Shown: piece after piece, positions 1-9,450 of the stretch
Position numbering within the stretch: the first letter of the stretch is position 1
Layout: every line of letters begins with the position of its first letter
NCBI RefSeq assembly: GCF_964019385.1
Contig: NC_088645.1
Coordinates: forward strand, 5,228,382-5,292,381
Direction: 5' to 3'
Length of the DNA stretch: 64,000 nucleotides
Origin: Sycon ciliatum
Taxonomy: Eukaryota > Porifera > Calcarea > Leucosolenida > Sycettidae
Notes under the pieces: model-generated
Told to the model about the DNA's origin: nothing
Databases searched by the model: none
Seen by the model: the letters and a program-made list of their open reading frames with translations, nothing else
Made by a program: the position numbers and the translations under genes

Positions 1-304
1 AGTGTCACGTTGAATAACAAGCAGAATGCCACGTCGCATAGAGATTACTGATTAGAGTACCATGTGTGCATGTACCATGATGTTTAGTCGTCATGGTTAC
101 CGTGATGTAAAGTGCACGTGACTGTAGCCAGCAGCAAAGCATGAGCATGCAGTAACAGCACTAGCAATCATAGCAGCATAGTTTGAGTGGTAGCAGGGAG
201 CAGCTGTGTGCACCCATTAATCTGCATTATTAGTATATTACTATAATACTACACACACGCACGCACGCGTGCCCGCGCGCACACACGCACATGCACACAC
301 ATAT
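1..304. other. Non-coding DNA with CA/CG microsatellite
   Basis: No coding signal is visible. Positions about 250-302 are an alternating purine-pyrimidine tract (CACG and CA repeats). The Penelope-like sequence begins directly after it, so the tract marks the 5' truncation point of that element. Confidence 0.6.
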
Positions 305-705
305 ATGGATTTCCAGCCGTATCCAACGCCATGTCCAATCACCCACAATCCATACTACGGAACATCCCTGATATGATCGCTCGACGTGTCTCAAGCATAT
401 CTGCTGACAGCGGCGTATTTGCAGATGCTGCCCCTATATATCGCAATCCATTAGCGGCCAGCGGATTACCTGCCAACATCAAGTACTTAAGTACATTGAC
501 CGAACGCCACCTACTGTAATGAACGGCAGCAAGCAAAAATGAAAAATGAAACGGAATGTGGTGTGGTTTAACCCGCCATACTCCAAGAGTGTCCGGACCA
601 ACATCGCCGGCACCTTCCTCCGGCTGATCGACAAGCATTTTCCTAAGGGGTCCAAAATGAACAAAATCTTCAGCCGCTTCAACGTGAAGGTGAGCTACTC
701 CTGTT
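305..705 (+). pseudogene. Penelope-like RT C-terminal region, frameshifted
   Basis: Two reading frames carry the conserved stretch that links RT to the nuclease in Penelope-like elements. At 331-519 the frame reads SNHPQSILRNIPDMIARRVS, the usual motif after the RT thumb. At 546-710 it reads VVWFNPPYSKSV and then KHFPKGSKMNKIFSRFNVKV, the well-known NPPYSK block. The two parts lie in different frames with stops between them near 519-545, so at least one frameshift has occurred. The frame breaks off at the codons for SCLPN, where the LINE tail is inserted, and resumes after 1407. Confidence 0.75.
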
Positions 706-715
706 TGCCGAATAT

Positions 716-1406
716 TATTATTATTATTATAGGCTTTTCCGCGTTGGCATCGCCAAGCAAGCTTGGCTAGCCTTCGCATAAGCTGCTCCATAATGATGAG
801 ACGAAACAATAAATGCATGTATATACGATCTAGGACAGAACCAAGGTTGAGGATATTTTTGAAGAAAGCTGCAGGTTGTGTTGAGGAACACAAAGTTGCA
901 AACTCTACGAAAGTAAACTGCAAGAAATGTTTTGGGGTTGATCTCATGATTATTGTAGTCACAGGTTGTGTTAGTAGCATTCAAGGTTGTGTTTTCACAG
1001 GTTTTTTGTTTACATTCCTATTCTTTTACAGGATAATATTTTCACACAATATGTTAGTCAATGAGTTATGTTATGGTACACCGTACAGCCATGCACCTGC
1101 CACAGATGGAAGCAGTATTAGGCTTTGATGTTTGTATGCTTTTATCACATTGCTGCATACATGTAGGTCTTTCCATTCTTGAGCCACCCCCCGATACGCT
1201 GCAGGTCCTGGTGCAGACTCAGTGGCAGAGTGGTACGTGGCCCGCCCCGCCAGGTGGCAGCGGAACTTGGGTTTTCGAAGTATGCTGCCATCATAACGCG
1301 TGCTGGTACATCGTCGTTTAGTCTCAGGACGTGACCAAAGAGCCGCCACCTCGCTTTCACAATGGTTTCCCCTAGGGAAAAAGGAAACGGAATATGGCCC
1401 ACCGAA
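716..1406 (-). mobile_element. 5'-truncated LINE 3' end nested in the Penelope element
   Basis: On the reverse strand the segment 1190-1385 encodes WRLFGHVLRLNDDVPARVMM followed by a GGPRTTLP motif, the C-terminal signature of an APE-type LINE reverse transcriptase. Its 3' end, at low coordinates, is an (AAT)n tail at 714-731, the microsatellite tail common in CR1/L2-like LINEs. The flanks are TGCCGAATAT (706-715) and TGCCAAATAT (1407-1416), a 10-bp near-perfect target-site duplication. Joining the flanks restores the Penelope frame (SCLPN then MAHISSGHNK). The LINE therefore inserted after the Penelope element. Confidence 0.75.
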
Positions 1407-1885
1407 TGCCAAATATGGCCCACATTAGCAGTGGCCACAATAAGCGTCAATTGTGCGTCCAGGAACCGGACAAGCCATGCAACTGCCGTCGCGAGGACCA
1501 GTGCCCTCTCAACGGAGCGTGCCAAGCAACCAGCATAGTCTGCGCGGCGGAGGTGTCGAGTGATGGCTACAGCGATGGGCCCAAGACCTACATTGGCAGT
1601 ACGGAGCCTCCATTCAAGCTTCTATACGGGAACCACAAGACACCCATCAAGCTTCCTGGATACCGCAAATCCATGGGCCTCTCAAAGCATGTGTGGGAAT
1701 TGAAAGATAATGGCAAGACGCACGACATCAAGTGGCGAGTGGTTCAGAAGGCCAAGGCCTACAGCAACGTAACAAAAAAGATGCAGCCTGTGCCTCGAGG
1801 AGAAGGCGAGAAGAATTACTGCCGACAGGAGATCGAGCCTCAACAAGCGGTCGGAGGTGATATCCAAATGTCGACATCAAAATAA
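1407..1885 (+). pseudogene. GIY-YIG endonuclease domain of Penelope-like element
   Basis: An open frame from about 1394 to the stop at 1885 carries a cysteine cluster (CNCRREDQCPLNGAC) followed by KTYIGSTEPPFKLLYGNHK and LSKHVWELKD. This is the arrangement of the GIY-YIG nuclease in Penelope-like elements: the zinc-binding CCHC-like segment precedes the YIG strand, and an Arg or Lys plus a conserved Asn-His follow. The nuclease nicks target DNA to prime reverse transcription. The usual GIY half is represented only by VCAAEV, so the domain may be partly degraded. The first residues of the open frame belong to the LINE flank, so there is no genuine start codon. Confidence 0.75.
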
Positions 1886-2157
1886 TTTCATGCTATCAAC
1901 ACCGATAACATGATCTTCTCGGCACCCTGCTTCCAGGCAGTAGGGCCAGTTGATAGCTCTCTGCCGCCTTGTCACCATCATCATCTTTGCACCCCGCATC
2001 TCACTAGCTGGGCCAGCTCGTTTTCATCACCTTTATCACCTTAGTACCGCGATCCTTACTGGCTATGACACTGAATCGGATATGAGTTGATAGCGCCCCT
2101 AGCGCTTTCTGTTATCCTTGTCCCGCCATACTGGGCTTTAAATAGTGGGTTATTTTT

Positions 2158-2223
2158 CTTGATGTTCATATCACCCGATGAGTGCCTGAGATGGCATGAA
2201 ACTTTAAGTTGTGACTGATCAAG
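2158..2223 (+). ncRNA. Hammerhead ribozyme fold (degenerate, type I) of Penelope-like element
   Basis: The sequence folds as a type I hammerhead. Outer stem I pairs 2158-2163 with 2218-2223 (CTTGAT/ATCAAG), and inner stem I pairs 2172-2174 with 2211-2213. The core strand 2175-2181 reads CCGATGA against consensus CTGATGA. Stem II is TGCC (2183-2186) with GGCA (2193-2196). GAAA is at 2198-2201. The very short stem III ACT/AGT has a 3-nt loop (2201-2209), and the cleavage position is U2210. Short stem III is typical of Penelope hammerheads. Only one conserved core base differs (U4 to C at 2176), which would be expected to cripple self-cleavage. The fold is visible in the sequence; activity is unknown. 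Confidence 0.75.
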
Positions 2224-2978
2224 CCATCTGTTGTTCTGACTAGTGTCACGGCTCTACCTTCCCGGTATCGAGCTCTCTTGGATTTCTGCTGGAATTCACA
2301 ACAGTGTGTATATATATATTACTAGTATATAGTACACAAACAAACACACACACCGACACACACAAACAAAGACACCCACCCACACATGCATACTATGGCT
2401 GCAGCTATAGAGTCCTGCAGCATGAAATGCACTTGACCATGGTAGGGTCTGGACAGCGTGGGTATGCCACGGATCCAGGTAACAAAACAGGTCATTTCCT
2501 TGGAACATAGGTTTGTTGTGGTACATTAAACGATGAACTGCAAATATGGTGTTGCTATCAAATCGGAATTATTACTACATGCATAGCACTGTTCAGTGCT
2601 ATCTCCACATGCATGACTATTTAGCCACTGCCTTCGTGCAGTCTTTACCCTTGTCACACCGAGTGTATCTTTTTGGAAACTATTCTTTATCACGTAGCTC
2701 AATATCATCAAATCATTATCCCCTTCGTTTAATCCATCCGGCACGAGCCAACCTGTGGGTGGACCTAATGGATCCACCGACTTGAACGCGGAAATAATAA
2801 TAATATCGACATCTGTGTCAGATCTGGGTTGAATGGAGCATAATTTCTCGCCGTAAACTCTGAGTGTTAGACTTGGATTGAATGGAGCATGATCACTCAC
2901 TCTCTGAACTCTACACACTGGGCAAAGCTGTTGAAAGTCAAGTGACTAGCAGCTCACAGATTGATATTGTCTTTGTTG
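2224..2978. other. Intergenic, microsatellites only
   Basis: A (TA)n/(CA)n tract lies at about 2306-2390 and a short (AAT)n run at 2790-2803. A sequence containing TTGAATGGAGCAT occurs twice in direct orientation, near 2828 and 2877. No coding frame with recognisable content was seen on either strand. Confidence 0.5.
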
Positions 2979-3043
2979 TCTCGGTCGGTGGAGCATGAGA
3001 CTCTCAATCTCATCGTCATCTTCGAGCCCCACGTTGGGCGCCA
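2979..3043 (+). other. tRNA-Lys-like segment acting as primer-binding site of a reverse-strand LTR element
   Basis: Read forward, the segment matches a lysine tRNA from the D arm to the 3' end: GGAGCATGAGACTCTCAATC covers the D-stem/anticodon arm and GCCCCACGTTGGGCGCCA (3026-3043) the T arm and acceptor including CCA. CCA is not encoded in animal tRNA genes, so this is a copy of a mature tRNA. On the reverse strand the last 18 bases form a classic tRNA-Lys primer-binding site beginning TGGCGCCC, two bases inside the LTR end. The anticodon triplet reads CTC rather than CTT, and the 5' acceptor half is absent. Confidence 0.6.
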
Positions 3044-3045
3044 AT

Positions 3046-3340
3046 TGTCGTCGGATTTTTTATGCAGACGCTAGGGGACGATAGGCTGTTTAAATATCTC
3101 TCTGTACGTCTGCCGTATACAACACACAAAGGTCGAGTTGTTCTTGCTCATTGAGAGTCTCAGGAAGAAGGCGTAGAAGAAACAAGAATGCGTACAATAT
3201 GCGCATGTGTGCTGTGGCGCAACCTGCGCAGTCTGTGCGCGGTACACAGCCCCGCGAGGACACAGCGCCACACAGTATAAAAAGGCCAAAAGGGGAACTC
3301 GTAGATGTCACGGATGGGACCTCCAAGGTCACGGACAACA
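3046..3340 (-). repeat. Candidate LTR (about 295 bp) of a truncated retrotransposon
   Basis: On the reverse strand the segment starts TGTTGTC and ends GACGACA, matched LTR termini with one mismatch, and it is followed after two bases by the tRNA-Lys primer-binding site. A TATTTAAA box lies near 3090-3098. The internal region after the primer site (below 2979) shows no gag or pol, so the element is deleted there. The partner LTR was not found in the window. Confidence 0.55.
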
Positions 3341-3762
3341 TGTAGACTATTCACACCAACCCGCATCAAATGTATCGTCAGGGAAGCACAAGCGGGAAAA
3401 GAGCAGTGCACTTCTAATAATTGTAAATAGCGGACAGCAGAGAGCTTTCTCTCTACAGCAGACCCAGGTTCAATACACGTAGCAAAATCTGGTGGGAAAG
3501 CTGAATACCGTAGAGCCGGCCATCACCAATGTATCATGTCTGCAACTCTGCATTCCTGATAGAACTAGTGGTGTTAGGTTTGTTTTCAAACCAGACATGA
3601 TCACGTGATACTTGTAGACACCAGTCCAAACAGTTGCCCAGTAACATTCCATTACAGCAGTAGTTACAGTAGCTATACCTGACACGATTCTTTCCTTTCA
3701 TACATACATGTTACGTGTGAATTAGTCAAGTTACTTTCATGTACTCACCATGCATGCGCACG

Positions 3763-3778
3763 CACACACACACACACA

Positions 3779-3847
<69 letters not shown>

Positions 3848-3905
3848 TCACATACACACACACACTCACACACACACACACACACACGTACACACACACA
3901 CGCAC
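3763..3905. repeat. (CA)n microsatellite
   Basis: Long CA repeat with few interruptions, next to the left arm of the foldback element that begins near 3957. The open frames here that encode only THTHTH are artefacts of the repeat. Confidence 0.95.
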
Positions 3906-4406
3906 TTATAGACACCTTCACAACGAATCATACACATGTAAACACACACACGTAATCAACACACGAAGCACAGTTGCCATATAGTTCCGACTAGACCATT
4001 CGTGCCATTACTTTTCAAGTCGAATACAATTAACAAGGTAGCAAGTACCGCAATGTCGCGTATAAAAGCATGACCTGTATAGAAGCATGACTCGAATAGA
4101 AGCCGATTTTTCGAACCGCGCCGTGACAGAGAAGCACGATTTGAATAGAAGCCGTGCTTCTATTCGAGACAAAAAAGTTGCAACTAGAAACACCATACAA
4201 CTGCAGGCCACGTAGACAGGCTGCAGAGTACACGTGCAAGTACTGCACATGTACAGTACAAGTCATGTGTGACAGTGCAGTGCAGTGCACTAGTGCGCGC
4301 GCACTGCACTGTCGCAGTTTGTCGATTCGTGTCACGCACTGCAGTGCACTACTAGTGTAGACTGAAATTGATGGGGCTCCGTCGACTACAGTCTACACTA
4401 CATGTA

Positions 4407-4719
4407 GAGTAGAACCCGGGTTAAGGGTCACACACCGGATTAGGGATCGGAGCCCGGGGGGGGGGGGGGGGGGTGGGGGGACGGGTTCACTTGGCATGTA
4501 CATTGTGCGGGTGATCCTTATACCGAGGATTTAATTTCCGGCCCAAGGGTGGTCCCCCGTCGGTTTCCAAGGAAGCAGTAATTTTTCACTCCAAACTAAT
4601 TTTCCGGGGTCCATCTACTAACAAAAAGTCGTTTTGCACACCTTTTTGCCCATCCCAGTACAACTGAGACCAGCTATGTCCGCGCAGAGTTAAGTGGATC
4701 CCTAACCCGGGTTCTACTC
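4407..4719. mobile_element. 313-bp MITE with TA target duplication
   Basis: Inverted termini GAGTAGAACCCGGGTTA are near-perfect at 4407 onward and 4703-4719, flanked by TA at 4405-4406 and 4720-4721. The interior has a 19-base G run near 4458-4476 and no coding capacity. TA flanks and small size suggest a Tc1/mariner-type non-autonomous element, nested inside the pogo transposon's 5' region. Confidence 0.75.
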
Positions 4720-5045
4720 TAGTAGTAGTACACTGCATAGCACTGTGCATCTTTCCAACAAACCTGGACACATGCCAGAGCAGTAGACTATCCACACTGC
4801 AGACCTACAGTGTACCATCATGGAAGACTTCTTGGTGGTCGCAGACGTGATCGTGAGTGCAACACTGCATAGGGCACGCAACACTTCATGCAACGTTGTA
4901 GAATGAAACCGCTGCGTAGTTGTTGTTGCAATACCGATTCTCCGTTCGGTCACAGTCATGGCTAGCCAGGGAGAACAAAATTGCTTCAATCCTAGCAGTC
5001 GATCCTCATTCTTCCTTCGAGGATTCACCGACAACAGCTGCAAAG

Positions 5046-6600
5046 ATGCCAACACCGACGACAGGAAAGAGAAAAAAACTACAGCCTTACTTTCAAGCTG
5101 GATGTCATCAAGTCCGCGAAGGAAATGTCCTGCAGTGCTGCTAGCCGCCTCCACAACGTGAATGAGAGCATGGTTCGTCGCTGGAAACAGAAGGAGGCCA
5201 GTCTAAAGGGAATTAGAAATTTCACAACCTGTCGTGATCGTGCACGGGCGCGTAGTCAGCGGTGGCAAAAAGTTGCTTTTGTGTGACCTTGAAGATGAGC
5301 TGTTCGGATGGATCGTTGCGGAGCGCCAGCAATGTTGACGAGTAACGTGGAAGTCGGTCCAGACAATGGCTAAGCGGATTCACGACAAGCAAGGAGGACA
5401 GGAAACGTTCAATGTAAGTGCTGGAAGGTGTAGGAATTTCATGGAGCATCTTCAACTAATGACAAGAGTGAAGACGCACCAGAGCCATCGAACTCCTGCT
5501 GACCTGACCCCCAAGTTGACGGACTTCCTTGTGTTTGTCAGGAAGCTGTTCGCAGACAACAATGATCTAAACCCTGCCAACATCTTTGCCATGGATGAGA
5601 CTGCCGTTTGGTTTGATGTGACTAGCAACCGGACAGTCAACGAAATTGGCGCCAGGACAATCAGCATTGCCTCACAGGGCATAACAAACAAATTGTCACT
5701 GTGGCAGTGACGGCATCTGCGTCTGGTGCAAAGCGGTTTCCCTTTGTCCTCTTCAAAGGCAAGGGCAAGACGGCAGAGGACAGGGAGCTGAAGGCCCGGC
5801 GGGACATCGTAGTAGCATTCTCTGACAATGGATGGTTTAACAAAGAGTTGACAATTGATTGGTGTCAGAGAGTGATGGGTTCCATGGCCTTGGGAAAGAG
5901 GCTTCTAGTGTGGGATTCTTATCGCTGCCATCTTACCGACTCCATCACTGCAGAGAGGTGGTAAAAACGCATCCTGAGTGCTGTGATCCCTGGTGGATTC
6001 ACCCCGCTTGTCCAAGCCCCGGATGGCAGCTGGAACAAGCCCTTCAAGAGTAGCATCCGGGAATTGTATGATGAATGGCTGGCAACAGGTGACAAAACTT
6101 ACACTGCTGCATGCAACATCCGTGCCACTACGAAGTCGAAGCTGTGCGACATCATCGTGAAGTCATGGCGTTCCCTGTCACCAGACCTCGTCAAGAACTC
6201 CTTCACCTGCTGCGGACAGGTTCCTGGCACCACTGTTGACCAGGTGTCCTGCTTCAAGGAAGGTCGTCCCACAGCTGATGGACGAGAACGTCTTGAAGAG
6301 CTTTTCTCATTGCCGCCTGCGCAGCTGCTGCCAGCCAATGTTGTGGAAGAGTTCGAAGATGAGCTTGACCAAGAGGCGAATGTTCTTGGTGAAGTGGCTG
6401 CTGATGATGGTGCTGCTGGCGGCACCTCCAGTGAAGACGACGATGACGACGATGATGTCAACTCTGCTGCGACCGCTGTATCAGCTGCGACTGCCGACTC
6501 TCTCTTGACTGAAGAATCTGCTGCAACTGCTCATCTTGAAGTAGCTCATTTCACCATGGAGACTGCCGATAGCGATGATGATCTTGTTGTAGTACTGTAA
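5046..6600 (+). pseudogene. pogo/Jerky-like DDE transposase, frameshifted
   Basis: From ATG at 5046 the frames give KRKK and then FKLDVIKSAKEMSCSAASRL plus VRRWKQKE, a CENP-B/pogo helix-turn-helix. The catalytic domain (DDE_1 family) carries NIFAMDETAVWFD (first Asp codon 5594), LLVWDSYRCHLTD (second Asp 5914) and PGGFTPLVQAPD (third Asp 6022). The spacing of the last two is DD35D, as in pogo. The tail 6340-6600 is acidic with a poly-Asp stretch. Damage: frameshifts between 5250 and 5366 and near 5693, and an in-frame TAA at 5962 between the second and third catalytic residues. The protein would cut and paste the element at TA; this copy cannot make it. It stops with TAA at 6598-6600. Confidence 0.85.
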
Positions 6601-7120
6601 GTGTAAATTTCCACCCTGGCTTTCCAAATCTTTGTTTTGGTTTGTTGCTGGCAGATTTCAGTCTTTTTACAAGCAAAATTGTCGGGAATTCCTTACCTTG
6701 CCATGTTCATTGCTTTTTAATACCGTCAACTTGATTTTGACTTGATTTTGATGTGTCAATTGCAAATCTGAACAGACTTTTGCATCTCAAATATCTCCCT
6801 GCCATGTTTTTGCATTTTGTATTTCGTTTTCGTGTATTCTCAGACAATTGGCGTGTCTCAGTCATGAATTTCAAATCCGAGTGGCATATTATCGAGTGAT
6901 TACCGGACTGACGTACTGTGACTTTGATGTTGACGTAGAAACATGTTTTGAAGAGAAGCATAACTTATATATTATAGAAGCATGGTTTGAACCCCAGCTT
7001 ATACGGCCGTAAGCACCTGCTTTTATATGCGGCATTACGGTATGTCCTTATTACTGGCACTTTGGCGGTCAGAGCATTGACAAAATAGCACTTTAAAAGA
7101 TAGCGCTAGTGGCGCCAACT

Positions 7121-8258
7121 ACAGTGACGTGTCCAGGATTTGGCTGAGAGGGGGGGGGGGGGAAGGGGGTGGGGGGGGGGGGGGGAGATGACATGGTGCA
7201 CATGACTGTAACAATGTACGTCACACTGCTAGCTATCCAACCGATTACAAATTATTACATGACAGGTATTTCTTGCAGACGTACACTAGGCTACAGACTA
7301 CAGTATCTCATGCTTAGTTACTACATAATTATTGTACAATCATCTGTCATGTTACTTCTACACTACATCAATCACCTCATTTTAGTTCATCTCCATATGG
7401 CATGAATCAATTTTTCTGCGTTCCCGGTTCGTAAAGGAACGTATGGAATGGGAGCCTCAGTTCCATATCTCGTCTGCTGGTGCATTGAGAAGCGCAGCAG
7501 CGCTTCCGCATGACGAATCCAAATCAAAACAACTCTAGCCAAAAAACTAGCTCAGCGTTCGTCAGGCAAAAAGCGAAAGTCTCAAAGTCAAAGTCAAAAG
7601 ATCGGGAAGTGAGAGTCAGAAGGTCCACTAGCCACATCTCAGACCCAGACAATCTTTGTGCAAGTCATCTATTGAACTTGCAACGACTTGATCAATCCCA
7701 CGGTTTCCTGTTGGAACAGGAATTACGCCGTCGCAAGAATGCTCTGCAAAATCCATCCAGGCTCTGCAGCCCAGAGCTTGGCTTCTTTAAGTCCATGGAT
7801 GTGCCTGAGACTTCGCAGAACAGTCTTCAAGTCAACCAATGCATGATTCGAATCCCGAGGGGGTCATCCTCAAAACACCGTTGTACAATGTTGCAGAAGG
7901 ATGCGCTTAACGATCCCAAGCTGTGTTTTTCAGTCCCGCTTGGGTAGTGCTGCATTCTGCACATCACTGCACGCCTTTCTCAAGACGCATCGAGCGTGTC
8001 CTGGAATGTGAACAAAAGTGTAGACATTGTGTGGAGTCAATCGTTTCATCTGCAGTGCACCGCTACACACCAACGGTCAGTACAGCTGCTTTTGGAAGCT
8101 GCTTCCCACCGTGTAGAGTCTACCGCCTGTGCATGCAGCAGTCTGGTGTTTCTTTCAAACCCAGGTCGAACTTTTTGGGGAAAAGGGGAGGGGCGTGGGA
8201 AGGGGGGAGGGCGTGCCCCCCCCCCCCCCCCACCCAACCTAAACACACCACTACACCT
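7121..8258. other. Interior of foldback FB1: poly-G/poly-C ends and a dispersed repeat
   Basis: The segment starts CAGTGACGTGTCC with poly-G runs (7151-7186) and ends with a C run (8215-8232), an arrangement seen at the tips of many invertebrate MITEs. A dispersed repeat occupies 7400-7690. The open frame 7510-7947 (145 codons) is Ser/Lys-rich. Its alignable part is in a different frame from the paralogous copy at 31.8-32.1 kb, so it is unlikely to be a real protein. Confidence 0.45.
7400..7690 (+). repeat. Dispersed repeat family X, copy 1
   Basis: About 290 bp resemble the reverse complement of 31790-32105. Shared blocks include GGGAGCCTCAGTTCCA, AAAACAACTCTAGCCAAAAA and ACCCAGACAATCTTTGTGCAA. 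In the second copy one frame stays open for 72 codons (EPQFHLSSTGTYRQCVAVLQ) and the same peptide pattern (EPQFH-SS-G) is present here before a stop, so the family may derive from a coding sequence I do not recognise. Confidence 0.7.
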
Positions 8259-8262
8259 CATA

Positions 8263-8725
8263 TTTGGCGGTCAGAGTATTGACCAAATAGCGCTCTAAAA
8301 GACAGATCTAGTGGTGTCAACTAAATAGTTAAGCAATGAATTTTACAAGTATCAAACAACAATGGGGACCACAGTACTACAATGTCAAAACAGTGAGAAC
8401 TTTCACACATGCTTCTATCGCACACACAGTTCAGGCTTCAGCTTTGCAATGTACACTGCCTCCAGAACAGCAAGGTGAGATTTGTTGAGCACACACGCTT
8501 GAGTGGTGAAGTGAAAAGGAGTGCCATGTTTGCAATGAGTGCCATGTGCATATTTGAACTATGTGTGCAAAAGAAGTATGTGCAAAAGTTCTCACTATTT
8601 TGACATTGTAGTACTGTGGTCCCTATTGTTTTTTGATACTATTAAAATTAAGTATTTCACTAGGTGGTTTGGTGCTACTAGCGCTATCTCTTAAAGTGTT
8701 ATTTGGTCAATGCTCTGACCGGTAA
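8263..8725. repeat. Foldback element FB2 (about 145-bp inverted arms)
   Basis: Arms at 8263-8410 and 8583-8725 are inverted copies. Shared blocks are GGTCAGAG-ATTGACCAAATA, GACCACAGTACTACAATGTC and GTGAGAACTTT. The spacer of about 170 bp has no coding content. The arm tips share the GGTCAGAGCATTGAC motif with FB1, so the two are relatives, and FB2 lies directly inside the FB1 right arm. Confidence 0.75.
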
Positions 8726-8950
8726 ACATGTAGTTGGGGTCACAATAGCTATCATTTACGATGCTATTTTGTTAATGTTCTGACCGCCAAAGTGCTGGCA
8801 ATAAGGACATGCTTGCTACCTTGTTTATCGCCATTGTATTCGACTTGAAAAGTAATGTTACAAAAGGCCTAGTTAAAACTGTATGGCTTCTGTGATTCGT
8901 GTGCTGAATTGCTTTTCTCCAACCAAGAATCTATACACATAAGCCTAGGG

Positions 8951-9206
8951 GCCATCCATTAAATATAGATATTCATTTAAAAACGAAAACTATTCGTTTA
9001 GGGGGGAGGGGGCTGAGCGCCTGTTCGCTCGAAAAATATCGATGCACAGTTTGTATGTGTGGGCACGTCCTGAAGAGAAAAGAAAAAATATCGATACTAT
9101 GCATCGTTTGTATGTGTTCGTTGCTGAGGGAGGGGGGGGGGGGAGGGGGGTTGAAGAGAAACGACTAGTTTTCGTTTCTAAATGAATATCGGTATTTACG
9201 GATGAC
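8951..9206. mobile_element. 256-bp MITE with about 50-bp TIRs and internal G-runs
   Basis: The left end CCATCCATTAAATA, then GATATTCATTTAAAAACGAAAACTA, is mirrored at the right end, which reads GTCATCC, GATATTCATTTAGAAACG and AAAACTAGTCG on the reverse strand. G-rich tracts lie just inside the TIR on the left and again before the right TIR. This resembles the widespread CCATCCATAAA-type invertebrate MITEs. No target duplication was clear. Confidence 0.65.
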
Positions 9207-9264
9207 TTTTAAACACACAAACGTACACAAACACACACACACACACACACATCTCAGATCTGCC

Positions 9265-9440
9265 TATCGCGGAAGCGATGATAGCGAACAGCTATGTTAG
9301 ACATAGCAACTTGTGCTGGGATTACACCATTCAACAACTTGCAAGGCTGATGAATTGACCGCCACTAATTTAGCCTGGTATCCACCACACAGCTGATTGA
9401 AGTGGCTTTTTCTGGCCACTGAAACCCTATTTTTCATTTT
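9265..9440 (+). repeat. Dispersed repeat family Y, copy A
   Basis: Shares ATAGCAACTTGT, CACCATTCAA, TTGCAAGGCTGA and AAGTGGCTTTTTCTGGC with copy B (14205-14285 plus 15911-16055). The similarity resumes after the hairpin at 9800-9815 (CATACTCCGGCA; copy B 16051-16062). Copy A is interrupted by the long hairpin at 9451-9652. Confidence 0.7.
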
Positions 9441-9450
9441 TCTTTTTTTA

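Larger units (their letters stand above)
305..2223 (+). mobile_element. Penelope-like retroelement, 5'-truncated and interrupted
   Basis: Three blocks in order identify a Penelope-like element: the end of the reverse transcriptase region (about 305-705), a GIY-YIG endonuclease domain (about 1407-1885), and a 3' region ending in a hammerhead-ribozyme fold (2158-2223). The RT core with its catalytic Asp residues is missing, so the copy is 5'-truncated at the microsatellite near 300. A reverse-strand LINE tail (716-1406) splits the reading frame between the RT end and the endonuclease. The copy is dead. Penelope-like elements prime reverse transcription with their GIY-YIG nuclease and are known to carry hammerhead motifs; the domain order here agrees. 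Confidence 0.8.
4048..7040 (+). mobile_element. pogo-like (Tc1/mariner superfamily) DNA transposon with TIRs and TA target duplication
   Basis: Terminal inverted repeats of 23 bp with three mismatches lie at 4048-4070 and 7018-7040 (CCG-AATG-CGC-TATAAAAGCA pattern). They are flanked by TA at 4046-4047 and 7041-7042. Subterminal copies of GAAGCATG occur at both ends. Inside lies one degraded transposase gene (5046-6600). Length, TIR, TA duplication and DD35D transposase all fit the pogo group. The element landed in the left arm of FB1 and itself received a MITE (4407-4719). Confidence 0.85.
3957..8916. mobile_element. Foldback element FB1 with long inverted arms, split by a pogo insertion
   Basis: The left arm (3957-4047 continued at 7043-7120) is an inverted copy of the right arm (8733-8916). 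Both contain CATTACTTTTCAAGTCGAAT, then AACAAGGTAGCAAG, TGTCCTTATT, then CTTTGGCGGTCAGA and CAAAATAGC. The left arm is interrupted exactly at a TA by the pogo transposon 4048-7040; removing it and one TA gives an arm colinear with the right one. Arms total about 170 bp. No protein gene belonging to this element was recognised in its interior (7121-8260). It is probably a non-autonomous TIR or foldback transposon. Confidence 0.75.

Noticed and set aside
339..980. 213-codon minus-strand open frame
   Set aside because: Lies opposite the recognised Penelope frame and the LINE tail; no domain.
2979..3043. Functional tRNA-Lys gene
   Set aside because: CCA is encoded, the 5' half is missing and the anticodon arm differs; better explained as primer-site copy.
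3739..3984. Open frame encoding Thr-His repeats
   Set aside because: Pure read-through of the (CA)n microsatellite.
4448..4482. G-quadruplex regulatory element
   Set aside because: Poly-G runs here and at 7151, 9131, 25040, 31308 and 53223 look like MITE-associated tracts; no gene nearby to regulate.
6099..6461. 120-codon Ser-rich minus frame
   Set aside because: Antisense shadow of the acidic tail of the pogo transposase.
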